This document shows positions 1-14,083 of a DNA stretch of 64,000 nt, in pieces. The stretch spans positions 62,001 through 126,000 of the forward strand of contig CANTFL010000770.1 of NCBI GenBank assembly GCA_947650285.1, in the 5' to 3' direction. Origin of the DNA: Hyaloperonospora brassicae (taxonomy: Eukaryota > Oomycota > Peronosporomycetes > Peronosporales > Peronosporaceae). Position 1 is the first letter of the stretch; each line of letters opens with the position of its first letter. Both the position numbers and the translations under genes were made by a program. The notes beneath the pieces were generated by a model. The model saw only the letters and a list, made by a program, of their open reading frames with translations, was not told where the DNA came from and searched no databases.

Positions 1-2217
1 GTCAAGGTCAAACTAGTAGGTGTCTTACTCGCCGAGGTCACACCCGTCGAGATTCAATTGGTATAGGTTTGGACCATCGAGATTCGAATTGTATAGGCTA
101 TGCTCGTATGGATCCAATTCGTCGAGATGGAGACTTGTCGAGGTCAAACTTGTACGGGTCTCACTCGTCGAGGTCGGATCCGTTGATGATGAGACTCGTG
201 CAGGTCGAAATCGTGTAGATTCAACTCGTCAATGTATAACTCATGCAGGTTGAGCTCGTATCGGTCTTCGCCGTCGAGGTCTAACCCGTCGAGATTGAAT
301 TCGTATGTATTTGGCCCATCGAGGTGTAAATCGTATCGGTTTCACTCAGCTAGGTCCAATTCGTCGAGCTTCAGACTTGTCGAGGTCAAACAAGTATGTG
401 TCTTACTCGTCGAGGTATGAACCGTTGATGATGAGACTCGTGCAGGTCGAAATAGTGTAGATTCAACTCGTCAATGTATAACTCCAACAGGTTGAACTCG
501 TATTGGTCTTCGCCGTCGAGGTCTAACCCGCCGAGATCGAATTCATATGTATTTGGCCCATCGAGGTGTAAATCGTATCGGTTTCACTCAGCTAGGTCCA
601 ATTCGTCGAGCTTCAGACTTGTCAAGGTCAAACAAGTATGTGTCTTACTCGTCGAGGTCGGATCCGTTGATGATGAGACTCGTGCAGGTCGAAATCGTGT
701 AGATTCAACTCGTCAATGTTTAACTCATACAGGTTGAACTCGTATCGGTCTTCGCCGTCGAGGTCTAACCCGTCGAGATCGATATCATATGTATTTGGCC
801 CATCGAGGTGTAAATCGTATCGGTTTCACTCAGCTAGGTCCAATTCGTCGAGCTTCAGACTTGTCTAGGTCAAAGTAGTAGGTGTCTTACTCGTCGAGGT
901 ATGAACCGTTGATGATGAGACTCGTGCAGGTCGAAATCGTGTAGATTCAACTCGTCAATGTATAACTTTAACAGGTTGAACTCGTATTGGTCTTCGCCGT
1001 CGAGGTCTAACCCGCCGAGATCGAATTCATATGTATTTGGCCCATCGAGGTGTAAATCGTATCGGTTTCACTCAGCTAGGTCCAATTCGTCGAGCTTCAG
1101 ACCTGTCAAGGTCAAACTAGTAGGTGTCTTACTCGCCGAGGTCACACCCGTCGAGATTCAATTGGTATAGGTTTGGACCATCGAGATTCGAATTGTATAG
1201 GCTATGCTCGTATGGATCCAATTCGTCGAGATGTAGACTTGTCGAGGTCAAACTTGTACGGGTCTCACTCGTCGAGGTCGGATCCGTTGATGATGAGACT
1301 CGTGCAGGTCGAAATCGTGTAGATTCAACTCGTCAATGTTTAACTCATACAGGTTGAACTCGTATTGGTCTTCGCCGTCGAGGTCTAACCCGCCGAGATC
1401 GAATTCATATGTATTTGGCCCATCGAGGTGTAAATCGTATCGGTTTCACTCAGCTAGGTCCAATTCGTCGAGCTTCAGACCTGTCAAGGTCAAACTAGTA
1501 GGTGTCTTACTCGCCGAGGTCACACCCGTCGAGATTCAATTGGTATAGGTTTGGACCATCGAGATTCGAATTGTATAGGCTATGCTCGTATGGATCCAAT
1601 TCGTCGAGATGGAGACTTGTCGAGGTCAAACTTGTACGGGTCTCACTCGTCGAGGTCGGATCCGTTGATGATGAGACTCGTGCAGGTCGAAATCGTGTAG
1701 ATTCAACTCGTCAATGTATAACTCATGCAGGTTGAGCTCGTATCGGTCTTCGCCGTCGAGGTCTAACCCGTCGAGATTGAATTCGTATGTATTTGGCCCA
1801 TCGAGGTGTAAATCGTATCGGTTTCACTCAGCTAGGTCCAATTCGTCGAGCTTCAGACTTGTCGAGGTCAAACAAGTATGTGTCTTACTCGTCGAGGTAT
1901 GAACCGTTGATGATGAGACTCGTGCAGGTCGAAATAGTGTAGATTCAACTCGTCAATGTATAACTCCAACAGGTTGAACTCGTATTGGTCTTCGCCGTCG
2001 AGGTCTAACCCGCCGAGATCGAATTCATATGTATTTGGCCCATCGAGGTGTAAATCGTATCGGTTTCACTCAGCTAGGTCCAATTCGTCGAGCTTCAGAC
2101 TTGTCAAGGTCAAACAAGTATGTGTCTTACTCGTCGAGGTCGGATCCGTTGATGATGAGACTCGTGCAGGTCGAAATCGTGTAGATTCAACTCGTCAATG
2201 TTTAACTCATACAGGTT
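1..2217. repeat. 1,482-bp-offset duplication inside the array
   Basis: Bases 1 to about 735 recur at 1,483-2,217 with no difference seen in the lines compared, including rare variants such as the CTCCAACAGG variant in the monomer that begins near 482. The offset equals three S plus two L units, so blocks of several higher-order units have been copied together. The copies part at about 2,217, where G is replaced by A. Confidence 0.85.
1147..1282. repeat. 136-bp nine-monomer block that distinguishes L units from S units (representative copy)
   Basis: In the first full L unit (951-1328) this block of nine monomers (eight of 15 bp, one of 16 bp) is absent from S units. Monomer by monomer it resembles the preceding S monomers 5-13, for example 285-420 in a neighbouring S unit, which is also 136 bp. 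The correspondence includes the 16-bp monomer ACTTGTCGAGGTCAAA at the seventh place in both. L therefore looks like an S unit with an internal tandem duplication whose two halves have since diverged. The same block recurs in all L units. Confidence 0.9.
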
Positions 2218-4677
2218 AAACTCGTATCGATCTTCGCCGTCGAGGTCTAACTCGTCGAGATTGAATTCATATGTGTTTGGCCCATCGAGGTGTAAATCGT
2301 ATCGGTTTCACTCAGCTAGGTCCAATTCGTCGAGCTTCGGACCTGTCATGGTCAAACTAGTAGGTGTCTTACTCGCCGAGGTCACAACCGTCGAGATTCA
2401 ATTGGTATGGGTTTGGCCCATCGAGATTCGAATTGTATAGGCTAAGCTCGTATGGATTCAATTCGTCGAGCTTCAGACTTGTCGAGGTCAAACTTGTACG
2501 GGTCTTACTCGTCGAGGTCGGATCCGTTGATGATGAGACTCGTGCAGGTCGAAATAGTGTAGATTCAACTCGTCAATGTTTAACTCATACAGGTTGAACT
2601 CGTATCGGTCTTCGCCGTCGAGGTCTAACCCGTCGAGAGTGAATTCATATGTATTTGGCCCATCGAGGTGTAAATCGTATCGGTTTCACTCAGCTAGGTC
2701 CAATATGTCGAGCTTCAGACTTGTCGAGGTCAAACAAGTATGTGTCTTACTCGTCGAGGTATGAACCGTTGATGATGAGACTCGTGCAGGTCGAAATAGT
2801 GTAGATTCAACTCGTCAATGTATAACTCATACAGGTTGAACTCGTATTGGTCTTCGCCGTCGAGGTCTAACCCGCCGAGATCGAATTCATATGTATTTGG
2901 CCCATCGAGGTGTAAATCGTATCGGTTTCACTCAGCTAGGTCCAATATGTCCAGCTTCAGACTTGTCAAGGTCAAACTAGTATGTGTCTTACTCACCGAG
3001 GTCACACCCGTCGAGATTCAATTGGTATAGGTTTGGACCATCGATATTCGAATTGTATAGGCTATGCTCAAATGGATCCAATTCGTCGAGATGTAGACTT
3101 GTCGAGGTCAAACTTGTACGGGTCTCACTCGTCGAGGTCGGATCCGTTGATGATGAGACTCGTGCAGGTCGAAATCGTGTAGATTCAACTCGTCAATGTT
3201 TAACTCATACAGGTTGAACTCGTATCGGTCTTCGCCGTCGAGGTCTAACCCGCCGAGATCGAATTCATATGTATTTGGCCCATCGAGGTGTAAATCGTAT
3301 CGGTTTCACTCAGCTAGGTCCAATTCGTCGAGCTTCAGACTTGTCAAGGTCAAACAAGTATGTGTCTTACTCGTCGAGGTCGGATCCGTTGATGATGAGA
3401 CTCGTGCAGGTCGAAATCGTGTAGATTCAACTCGTCAATGTTTAACTCATACAGGTTAAACTCGTATCGATCTTCGCCGTCGAGGTCTAACTCGTCGAGA
3501 TTGAATTCATATGTGTTTGGCCCATCGAGGTGTAAATCGTATCGGTTTCACTCAGCTAGGTCCAATTCGTCGAGCTTCGGACCTGTCATGGTCAAACTAG
3601 TAGGTGTCTTACTCGCCGAGGTCACACCCGTCGAGATTCAATTGGTATGGGTTTGGCCCATCGAGATTCGAATTGTATAGGCTAAGCTCGTATGGATTCA
3701 ATTCGTCGAGCTTCAGACTTGTCGAGGTCAAACTTGTACGGGTCTTACTCGTCGAGGTCGGATCCGTTGATGATGAGACTCGTGCAGGTCGAAATAGTGT
3801 AGATTCAACTCGTCAATGTTTAACTCATACAGGTTGAACTCGTATCGGTCTTCGCCGTCGAGGTCTAACCCGTCGAGAGTGAATTCATATGTATTTGGCC
3901 CATCGAGGTGTAAATCGTATCGGTTTCACTCAGCTAGGTCCAATATGTCGAGCTTCAGACTTGTCGAGGTCAAACAAGTATGTGTCTTACTCGTCGAGGT
4001 ATGAACCGTTGATGATGAGACTCGTGCAGGTCGAAATCGTGTAGATTCAACTCGTCAATGTATAACTCATACAGGTTGAACTCGTATTGGTCTTCGCCGT
4101 CGAGGTCTAACCCGCCGAGATCGAATTCATATGTATTTGGCCCATCGAGGTGTAAATCGTATCGGTTTCACTCAGCTAGGTCCAATATGTCCAGCTTCAG
4201 ACTTGTCAAGGTCAAACTAGTATGTGTCTTACTCACCGAGGTCACACCCGTCGAGATTCAATTGGTATAGGTTTGGACCATCGATATTCGAATTGTATAG
4301 GCTAAGCTCGTATGGATCCAATTCGTCGAGATGTAGACTTGTCGAGGTCAAACTTGTACGGGTCTCACTCGTCGAGGTCGGATCCGTTGATGATGAGACT
4401 CGTGCAGGTCGAAATCGTGTAGATTCAACTCGTCAATGTTTAACTCATACAGGTTAAACTCGTATCGATCTTCGCCGTCGAGGTCTAACCCGTCGAGATC
4501 GGATTCATATGTATTTGGCCCATCGAGGTGTAAATCGTATCGGTTTCACTCAGCTAGGCCCAATTCGTCGAGCTTCAGACTTGTCAAGGTCAAACTAGTA
4601 TGTGTCTTACTCGTCGAGGTATGAACCGTTGATGATGAGACTCGTGCAGGTCGAAATAGTGTAGATTCAACTCGTCA
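2198..4677. repeat. 1,240-bp-offset duplication inside the array
   Basis: The block S/L series beginning at 2,198 recurs at 3,438 with near identity, an offset of two S plus two L units. Shared rare variants include GAGAGTGAATTC and CAATATGTCGAGC. Differences are single bases, for example CACAACCGTC at about 2,383 against CACACCCGTC at about 3,623. Confidence 0.8.
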
Positions 4678-7600
4678 ATGTATAACTCATACAGGTTGAA
4701 CTCGTATCGGTCTTCGTCGTCGAGGTCTAACCCGTCGAGATCGAATTCATATGTATTTGGCCCATCGAGGTGTAAATCGTATCGGTTTCACTCAGCTAGG
4801 CCCAATTCGTCGAGCTTCAGACCTGTCAAGGTCAAACTAGTAGGTGTCTTACTCGCCGAGGTCACACCCGTCGAGATTCAATTGGTATGGGTTTGGCCCA
4901 TCGAGATTCGAATTGTATAGGCTAAGCCCGTATGGATCCAATTCGTCGAGCTTCAGACTTGTCGAGGTCAAACTTGTACGGGTCTCACTCGTCGAGGTCG
5001 GATCCGTTGATGATGAGAATCGTGCAGGTCGAAATAGTGTAGATTCAACTCGTCAATGTTTAACTCATACAGGTTAAACTCGTATCGGTCTTCGCCGTCG
5101 AGGTCTAACCCGTCGAGATTGAATTCATATGTATTTGGCCCATCGAGGTGTAAATCGTATCGGTTTCACTCAGCTAGGTCCAATTCGTCGAGCTTCAGAC
5201 TTGTCAAGGTCAAACTAGTATGTGTCTTACTCGCCGAGGTCACACCCGTCGAGATTCAATTGGTATGGGTTTGGCCCATCGAGATTCGAATTGTATAGGC
5301 TAAGCCCGTATGGATCCAATTCGTCGAGCTTCAGACTTGTCGAGGTCAAACTTGTACGGGTCTCACTCGTCGAGGTCGGATCCGTTGATGATGAGAATCG
5401 TGCAGGTCGAAATAGTGTAGATTCAACTCGTCAATGTTTAACTCATACAGGTTAAACTCGTATCGATCTTCGCCGTCGAGGTCTAACCCGTCGAGATTGA
5501 ATTCATATGTATTTGGCCCATCGAGGTGTAAATCGTATCGGTTTCACTCAGCTAGGTCCAATTCGTCGAGCTTCAGACTTGTCTAGGTCAAACAAGTATG
5601 TGTCTTACTCGTCGAGGTATGAACCGTTGATGTTGAGACTTGTGCAGGTCGAAATAGTGTAGATTCAACTCGTCAATGTATAACTCATACAGGTTGAACT
5701 CGTATTGGTCTTCGCCGTCGAGGTCTAACCCGCCGAGATCGAATTCATATGTATTTGGCCCATCGAGGTGTAAATCGTATCGGTTTCACTCAGCTAGGTC
5801 CAATTCGTCGAGCTTCAGACTTGTCAAGGTCAAACAAGTATGTGTCTTACTCGCCGAGGTCACACCCGTCTAGATTCAATTGGTATAGGTTTGGACCATC
5901 GAGATTCGAATTGTATAGGCTATGCTCGTATGGATCCAATTCGTCGAGATGTAGACTTGTCGAGGTCAAACTTGTACGGGTCTCACTCGTCGAGGTCGGA
6001 TCCGTTGATGATGAGACTCGTGCAGGTCGAAATCGTGTAGATTCAACTCGTCAATGTTTAACTCATACAGGTTGAACTCGTATCGGTCTTCGCCGTCGAG
6101 GTCTAACCCGTCGAGATTGAATTCATATGTGTTTGGCCCATCGAGGTGTAAATCGTATCGGTTTCACTCAGCTAGGCCCAATTCGTCGAGCTTCAGACTT
6201 GTCAAGGTCAAACAAGTATGTGTCTTACTCGTCGAGGTATGAACCGTTGATGATGAGACTCGTGCAGGTCGAAATCGTGTAGATTCAACTCGTCAATGTT
6301 TAACTCATACAGGTTGAACTCGTATCGGTCTTCGCCGTCGAGGTCTAACCCGTCGAGATCGAATTCATATGTATTTGGCCCATCGAGGTGTAAATCGTAT
6401 CGGTTTCACTCAGCTAGGTCCAATTCGTCGAGCTTCAGACTTGTCTAGGTCAAAGTAGTATGTGTCTTACTCGCCGAGGACACACCCGTCGAGATTCAAT
6501 TGGTATGGGTTTGGACCATCGATATTCGAATTGTATAGGCTATGCTCGTATAGATCCAATTCGTCGAGATGTAGACTTGTCGAGGTCAAACTTGTACGGG
6601 TCTCACTCGTCGAGGTCGGATCCGTTGATGATGAGACTCGTGCAGGTCGAAATCGTGTAGATTCAACTCGTCAATGTTTAACTCATACAGGTTGAACTCG
6701 TATCGGTCTTCGCCGTCGAGGTCTAACCCGTCGAGATTGAATTCATATGTGTTTGGCCCATCGAGGTGTAAATCGTATCGGTTTCACTCAGCTAGGTCCA
6801 ATTCGTCGAGCTTCGGACCTGTCATGGTCAAACTAGTAGGTGTCTTACTCGCCGAGGTCACACCCGTCGAGATTCAATTGGTATGGGTTCGGCCCATCGA
6901 GATTCGAATTGTATAGGCTATGCTCGTATGGATCCAATTCGTCGAGATGTAGACTTGTCGAGGTCAAACTTGTACGGGTCTCACTCGTCGAGGTCGGATC
7001 CGTTGATGATGAGACTCGTGCAGGTCGAAATCGTGCAGATTCAACTCGTCAATGTTTAACTCATACAGGTTGAACTCGTATCGATCTTCGCCGTCGAGGT
7101 CTAACCCGCAGAGATCGGATTCATATGTATTTGGCCCATCGAGGTGTAAATCGTATCGGTTTCACTCAGCTAGGTCCAATTCGTCGAGCTTCAGACTTGT
7201 CTAGGTCAAACTAGTATGTGTCTTACTCGCCGAGGTCACACCCGTCGAGATTCAATTGGTATAGGTTTGGACCATCGAGATTCGAATCGTATAGGCTATG
7301 CTCGTATGGATCCAATTCGTCGAGATGTAGACTTGTCGAGGTCAAACTTGTACGGGTCTTACTCGTCGAGGTCGGATCCGTTGATGATGAGACTCGTGCA
7401 GGTCGAAATCGTGTAGATTCAACTCGTCAATGTTTAACTCATACAGGTTGAACTCGTATCGGTCTTCGCCGTCGAGGTCTAACCCGCCGAGATCGAATTC
7501 ATATGTATTTGGCCCATCGAGGTGTAAATCGTATCGGTTTCACTCAGCTAGGTCCAATTCGTCGAGCTTCAGACTTGTCAAGGTCAAACAAGTATGTGTC

Positions 7601-10600
7601 TTACTCGTCGAGGTATGAACCGTTGATGATGAGACTCGTGCAGGTCGAAATCGTGTAGATTCAACTCGTCAATGTATAACTCATACAGGTTGAACTCGTA
7701 TCGGTCTTCGCCGTCGAGGTCTAACCCGTCGAGATCGATATCATATGTATTTGGCCCATCGAGGTGTAAATCGTATCGGTTTCACTCAGCTAGGTCCAAT
7801 TCGTCGAGCTTCAGACTTGTCTAGGTCAAAGTAGTAGGTGTCTTACTCGCCGAGGACACACCCGTCGAGATTCAATTGGTATGGGTTTGGACCATCGATA
7901 TTCGAATTGTATAGGCTATGCTCGTATGGATCCAATTCGTCGAGATGTAGACTTGTCGAGGTCAAACTTGTACGGGTCTCACTCGTCGAGGTCGGATCCG
8001 TTGATGATGAGACTCGTGCAGGTCGAAATCGTGTAGATTCAACTCGTCAATGTTTAACTCATACAGGTTGAACTCGTATCGGTCTTCGCCGTCGAGGTCT
8101 AACCCGTCGAGATCGAATTCATATGTATTTGGCCCATCGAGGTGTAAATCGTATCGGTTTCACTCAGCTAGGTCCAATTCGTCGAGCTTCAGACTTGTCA
8201 AGGTCAAACAAGTATGTGTCTTACTCGTCGAGGTATGAACCGTTGATGATGAGACTCGTGCAGGTCGAAATCGTGTAGATTCAACTCGTCAATGTTTAAC
8301 TCATACAGGTTGAACTCGTATCGGTCTTCGCCGTCGAGGTCTAACCCGTCGAGATCGATATCATATGTATTTGGCCCATCGAGGTGTAAATCGTATCGGT
8401 TTCACTCAGCTAGGTCCAATTCGTCGAGCTTCAGACTTGTCTAGGTCAAAGTAGTAGGTGTCTTACTCGCCGAGGACACACCCGTCGAGATTCAATTGGT
8501 ATGGGTTTGGACCATCGATATTCGAATTGTATAGGCTATGCTCGTATGGATCCAATTCGTCGAGATGTAGACTTGTCGAGGTCAAACTTGTACGGGTCTT
8601 ACTCGTCGAGGTCGGATCCGTTGATGATGAGACTCGTGCAGGTCGAAATCGTGTAGATTCAACTCGTCAATGTTTAACTCATACAGGTTGAACTCGTATC
8701 GGTCTTCGCCGTCGAGGTCTAACCCGCAGAGATCGGATTCATATGTATTTGGCCCATCGAGGTGTAAATCGTATCGGTTTCACTCAGCTAGGTCCAATTC
8801 GTCGAGCTTCAGACTTGTCTAGGTCAAAGTAGTAGGTGTCTTACTCGCCGAGGTCACACCCGTCGAGATTCAATTGGTATGGGTTTGGACCATCGATATT
8901 CGAATTGTATAGGCTATGCTCGTATGGATCCAATTCGTCGAGATGTAGACTTGTCGAGGTCAAACTTGTACGGGTCTTACTCGTCGAGGTCGGATCCGTT
9001 GATGATGAGACTCGTGCAGGTCGAAATCGTGTAGATTCAACTCATCAATGTTTAACTCATACAGGTTGAACTCGTATCGGTCTTCGCCGTCGAGGTCTAA
9101 CCCGCCGAGATCGAATTCATATGTATTTGGCCCATCGAGGTGTAAATCGTATCGGTTTCACTCAGCTAGGTCCAATATGTCGAGCTTCAGACCTGTCAAG
9201 GTCAAACAAGTATGTGTCCTACTCGTCGAGGTATGAACCGTTAATGTTGAGACTTGTGCAGGTCGAAATCGTGTAGATTCAACTCGTCAATGTATAACTC
9301 ATACAGGTTGAGCCATTATCGGTCTTCGCCGTCGAGGTCTAACCCGCCGAGATCGAATTCATATGTATTTGGCCCATCGAGGTGTAAATCGTATCGGTTT
9401 CACTCAGCTAGGTCCAATTCGTCGAGCTTCAGACTTGTCAAGGTCAAACTAGTATGTGTCTTACTCGCCGAGGTCACACCCGTCGAGATTCAATTGGTAT
9501 AGGTTTGGACCATCGATATTCGAATTGTATAGGCTATGCTCGTATGGATCCAATTCGTCGAGATGTAGACTTGTCGAGGTCAAACTTGTACGGGTTTCAC
9601 TCGTCGAGGTCGGATCCGTTGATGATGAGACTCGTGCAGGTCGAAATCGTGTAGATTCAACTCTTCAATGTTTAACTCATACAGGTTGAGCTCGTATCGG
9701 TCTTCGCCGTCGAGGTCTAACCCGTCGAGATCGAATTCATATGTATTTGGCCCATCGAGGTGTAAATCGTATCGGTTTCACTCAGCTAGGTCCAATTCGT
9801 CGAGCTTCAGACCTGTCAAGGTCAAACAAGTATGTGTCTTACTCGTCGAGGTATGAACCGTTAATGTTGAGACTTGTGCAGGTCGAAATCGTGTAGATTC
9901 AACTCGTCAATGTTTAACTCATACAGGTTGAGCTCGTATCGGTCTTCGCCGTCGAGGTCTAACCCGCCGAGATCGAATTCATATGTATTTGGCCCATCGA
10001 GGTGTAAATCGTATCGGTTTCACTCAGCTAGGTCCAATTCGTCGAGCTTCAGACCTGTCAAGGTCAAACAAGTATGTGTCTTACTCGTCGAGGTATGAAC
10101 CGTTGATGTTGAGACTTGTGCAGGTCGAAATAGTGTAGATTCAACTCGTCAATGTATAACTCATACAGGTTAAACTCGTATTAGTCTTCGCCGTCGAGGT
10201 CTAACCCGCCGAGATCGAATTCATATGTATTTGGCCCATCGAGGTGTAAATCGTATCGGTTTCACTCAGCTAGGTCCAATTCGTCGAGCTTCAGACTTGT
10301 CAAGGTCAAACAAGTATGTGTCTTACTCGTCGAGGTATGAACCGTTAATGTTGAGACTTGTGCAGGTCGAAATCGTGTAGATTCAACTCGTCAATGTTTA
10401 ACTCATACAGGTTGAGCTAGTATCTGTCTTCGCCGTCGAGGTCTAACCCTTCGAGATCGATATCATATGTATTTGGCCCATCGAGGTGTAAATCGTATCG
10501 GTTTCACTCAGCTAGGTCCAATATGTCCAGCTTCAGACTTGTCAAGGTCAAACAAGTATGTGTCTTACTCGTCGAGGTATGAACCGTTGATGTTGAGACT

Positions 10601-11879
10601 TGTGCAGGTCGAAATCGTGTAGATTCAACTCGTCAATGTTTAACTCATACAGGTTGAACTCGTATCGGTCTTCGCCGTCGAGGTCTAACCCGCCGAGATC
10701 GAATTCATATGTATTTGGCCCATCGAGGTGTAAATCGTATCGGTTTCACTCAGCTAGGTCCAATTCGTCGAGCTTCAGACTTGTCAAGGTCAAACAAGTA
10801 TGTGTCTTACTCGTCGAGGTATGAACCGTTGATGATGAGACTCGTGCAGGTCGAAATAGTGTAGATTCAACTCGTCAATGTATAACTCATACAGGTTGAA
10901 CTCGTATTAGTCTTCGCCGTCGAGGTCTAACCCGTCCAGATCGAATTCATATGTATTTGGCCCATCGAGGTGTAAATCGTATCGGTTTCACTCAGCTAGG
11001 TCCAATTCGTCGAGCTTCAGACTTGTCAAGGTCAAACAAGTATATGTCTTACTCGTCGAGGTATGAACCGTTAATGTTGAGACTTGTGCAGGTCGAAATC
11101 GTGTAGATTCAACTCGTCAATGTTTAACTCATACAGGTTGAGCTAGTATCGGTCTTCGCCGTCGAGGTCTAACCCTTCGAGATCGATATCATATGTATTT
11201 GGCCCATCGAGGTGTAAATCGTATCGGTTTCACTCAGCTAGGTCCAATTCGTTGAGCTTCAGACTTGTCTAGGTCAAAGTAGTATGTGTCTTACTCGCCG
11301 AGGTCACACCCGTCGAGATTCAATTGGTATGGGTTTGGCCCATCGAGATTCGAATTGTATAGGCTAAGCTCGTATGGATCCAATTCGTCGAGATGTAGAC
11401 TTGTCGAGGTCAAACTTGTACGGGTTTCACTCGTCGAGGTCGGATCCGTTGATGATGAGACTCGTGCAGGTCGAAATCGTGTAGATTCAACTCTTCAATG
11501 TTTAACTCATACAGGTTAAGCTCGTATCGATCTTCGCCGTCGAGGTCTAACCCGTCGAGATCGAATTCATATGTATTTGGCCCATCGAGGTGTAAATCGT
11601 ATCGGTTTCACTCAGCTAGGTCCAATTCGTCGAGCTTCAGACCTGTCAAGGTCAAACAAGTATGTGTCTTACTCGTCGAGGTATGAACCGTTGATGTTGA
11701 GACTTGTGCAGGTCGAAATAGTGTAGATTCAACTCGTCAATGTATAACTCATACAGGTTAAACTCGTATTAGTCTTCGCCGTCGAGGTCTAACCCGCCGA
11801 GATCGAATTCATATGTATTTGGTCCATCGAGGTGTAAATAGTATCGGTTTCACTCAGCTAGGTCCAATTCGTCGAGCTT

Positions 11880-13175
11880 CAGACCTGTCAAGGTCAAACA
11901 AGTATGTGTCTTACTCGTCGAGGTATGAACCGTTAATGTTGAGACTTGTGCAGGTCGAAATCGTGTAGATTCAACTCGTCAATGTTTAACTCATACAGGT
12001 TGAGCTAGTATCTGTCTTCGCCGTCGAGGTCTAACCCTTCGAGATCGATATCATATGTATTTGGCCCATCGAGGTGTAAATCGTATCGGTTTCACTCAGC
12101 TAGGTCCAATATGTCCAGCTTCAGACTTTTCTAGGTCAAACTAGTATGTGTCTTACTCGCCGAGGTCACACCCGTCGAGATTCAATTGGTATGGGTTCGG
12201 CCCATCGAGATTCGAATTGTATAGGCTAAGCTCGTATAGATCCAATTCGTCGAGCTTCAGACTTGTCGAGGTCAAACTTGTACGGGTCTCACTCGTCGAG
12301 GTCGGATCCGTTGATGATGAGACTCGTGCAGGTCGAAATCGTGTAGATTCAACTCGTCAATGTTTAACTCATACAGGTTAAACTCGTATCGATCTTCGCC
12401 GTCGAGGTCTAACCCGTCGAGATTGAATTCATATGTGTTTGGCCGATTGAGGTGTAAATCGTATCGGTTTCACTCAGCTAGGTCCAATTCGTCGAGCTTC
12501 AGACCTGTCAAGGTCAAACAAGTATGTGTCTTACTCGTCGAGGTATGAACCGTTAATGTTGAGACTTGTGCAGGTCGAAATCGTGTAGATTCAACTCGTC
12601 AATGTTTAACTCATACAGGTTGAGCTAGTATCTGTCTTCGCCGTCGAGGTCTAACCCTTCGAGATCGATATCATATGTATTTGGCCCATCGAGGTGTAAA
12701 TCGTATCGGTTTCACTCAGCTAGGTCCAATATGTCCAGCTTCAGACTTTTCTAGGTCAAACTAGTATGTGTCTTACTCGCCGAGGTCACACCCGTCGAGA
12801 TTCAATTGGTATGGGTTCGGCCCATCGAGATTCGAATTGTATAGGCTAAGCTCGTATAGATCCAATTCGTCGAGCTTCAGACTTGTCGAGGTCAAACTTG
12901 TACGGGTCTCACTCGTCGAGGTCGGATCCGTTGATGATGAGACTCGTGCAGGTCGAAATCGTGTAGATTCAACTCGTCAATGTTTAACTCATACAGGTTA
13001 AACTCGTATCGATCTTCGCCGTCGAGGTCTAACCCGTCGAGATTGAATTCATATGTGTTTGGCCGATTGAGGTGTAAATCGTATCGGTTTCACTCAGCTA
13101 GGTCCAATTCGTCGAGCTTCAGACCTGTCAAGGTCAAACAAGTATGTGTCTTACTCGTCGAGGTATGAACCGTTG
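11880..13175. repeat. 620-bp-offset tandem duplication inside the array
   Basis: About 11,880-12,550 recurs at 12,500-13,170, an offset of one S plus one L unit. Both copies share the unusual GGCCGATTGAGG and CAGACTTTTCTAGG variants. The copies differ near 12,551 against 13,171 (TTAATGTT against TTGATGTT). Confidence 0.8.
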
Positions 13176-14083
13176 ATGTTGAGACTTGTGCAGGTCGAAA
13201 TAGTGTAGATTCAACTCGTCAATGTATAACTCATACAGGTTGAACTCGTATTAGTCTTCGCCGTCGAGGTCTAACCCGCCGAGATCGAATTCATATGTAT
13301 TTGGCCCATCGAGGTGTAAATCGTATCGGTTTCACTCAGCTAGGTCCAATTCGTCGAGCTTCAGACTTGTCAAGGTCAAACAAGTATATGTCTTACTCGT
13401 CGAGGTATGAACCGTTAATGTTGAGACTTGTGCAGGTCGAAATCGTGTAGATTCAACTCGTCAATGTTTAACTCATACAGGTTGAGCTAGTATCGGTCTT
13501 CGCCGTCGAGGTCTAACCCTTCGAGATCGATATCATATGTATTTGGCCCATCGAGGTGTAAATCGTATCGGTTTCACTCAGCTAGGTCCAATTCGTTGAG
13601 CTTCAGACTTGTCTAGGTCAAACTAGTATGTGTCTTACTCGCCGAGGTCACACCCGTCGAGATTCAATTGGTATGGGTTCGGCCCATCGAGATTCGAATT
13701 GTATAGGCTAAGCTCGTATGGATCCAATTCGTCGAGCTTCAGACTTGTCGAGGTCAAACTTGTACGGGTCTCACTCGTCGAGGTCGGATCCGTTGATGAT
13801 GAGACTCGTGCAGGTCGAAATCGTGTAGATTCAACTCGTCAATGTTTAACTCATACAGGTTAAACTCGTATCGATCTTCGCCGTCGAGGTCTAACCCGTC
13901 GAGATTGAATTCATATGTGTTTGGCCGATTGAGGTGTAACTCGAATCGGTTTCACTCAGCTAGGTCCAATATGTCGAGCTTCAAACTTGTCAAGGTCAAA
14001 CAAGTATGTGTCTTACTCGTCGAGGTATGAACCGTTAATGTTGAGACTTGTGCAGGTCGAAATAGTGTAGATTCAACTCGTCA

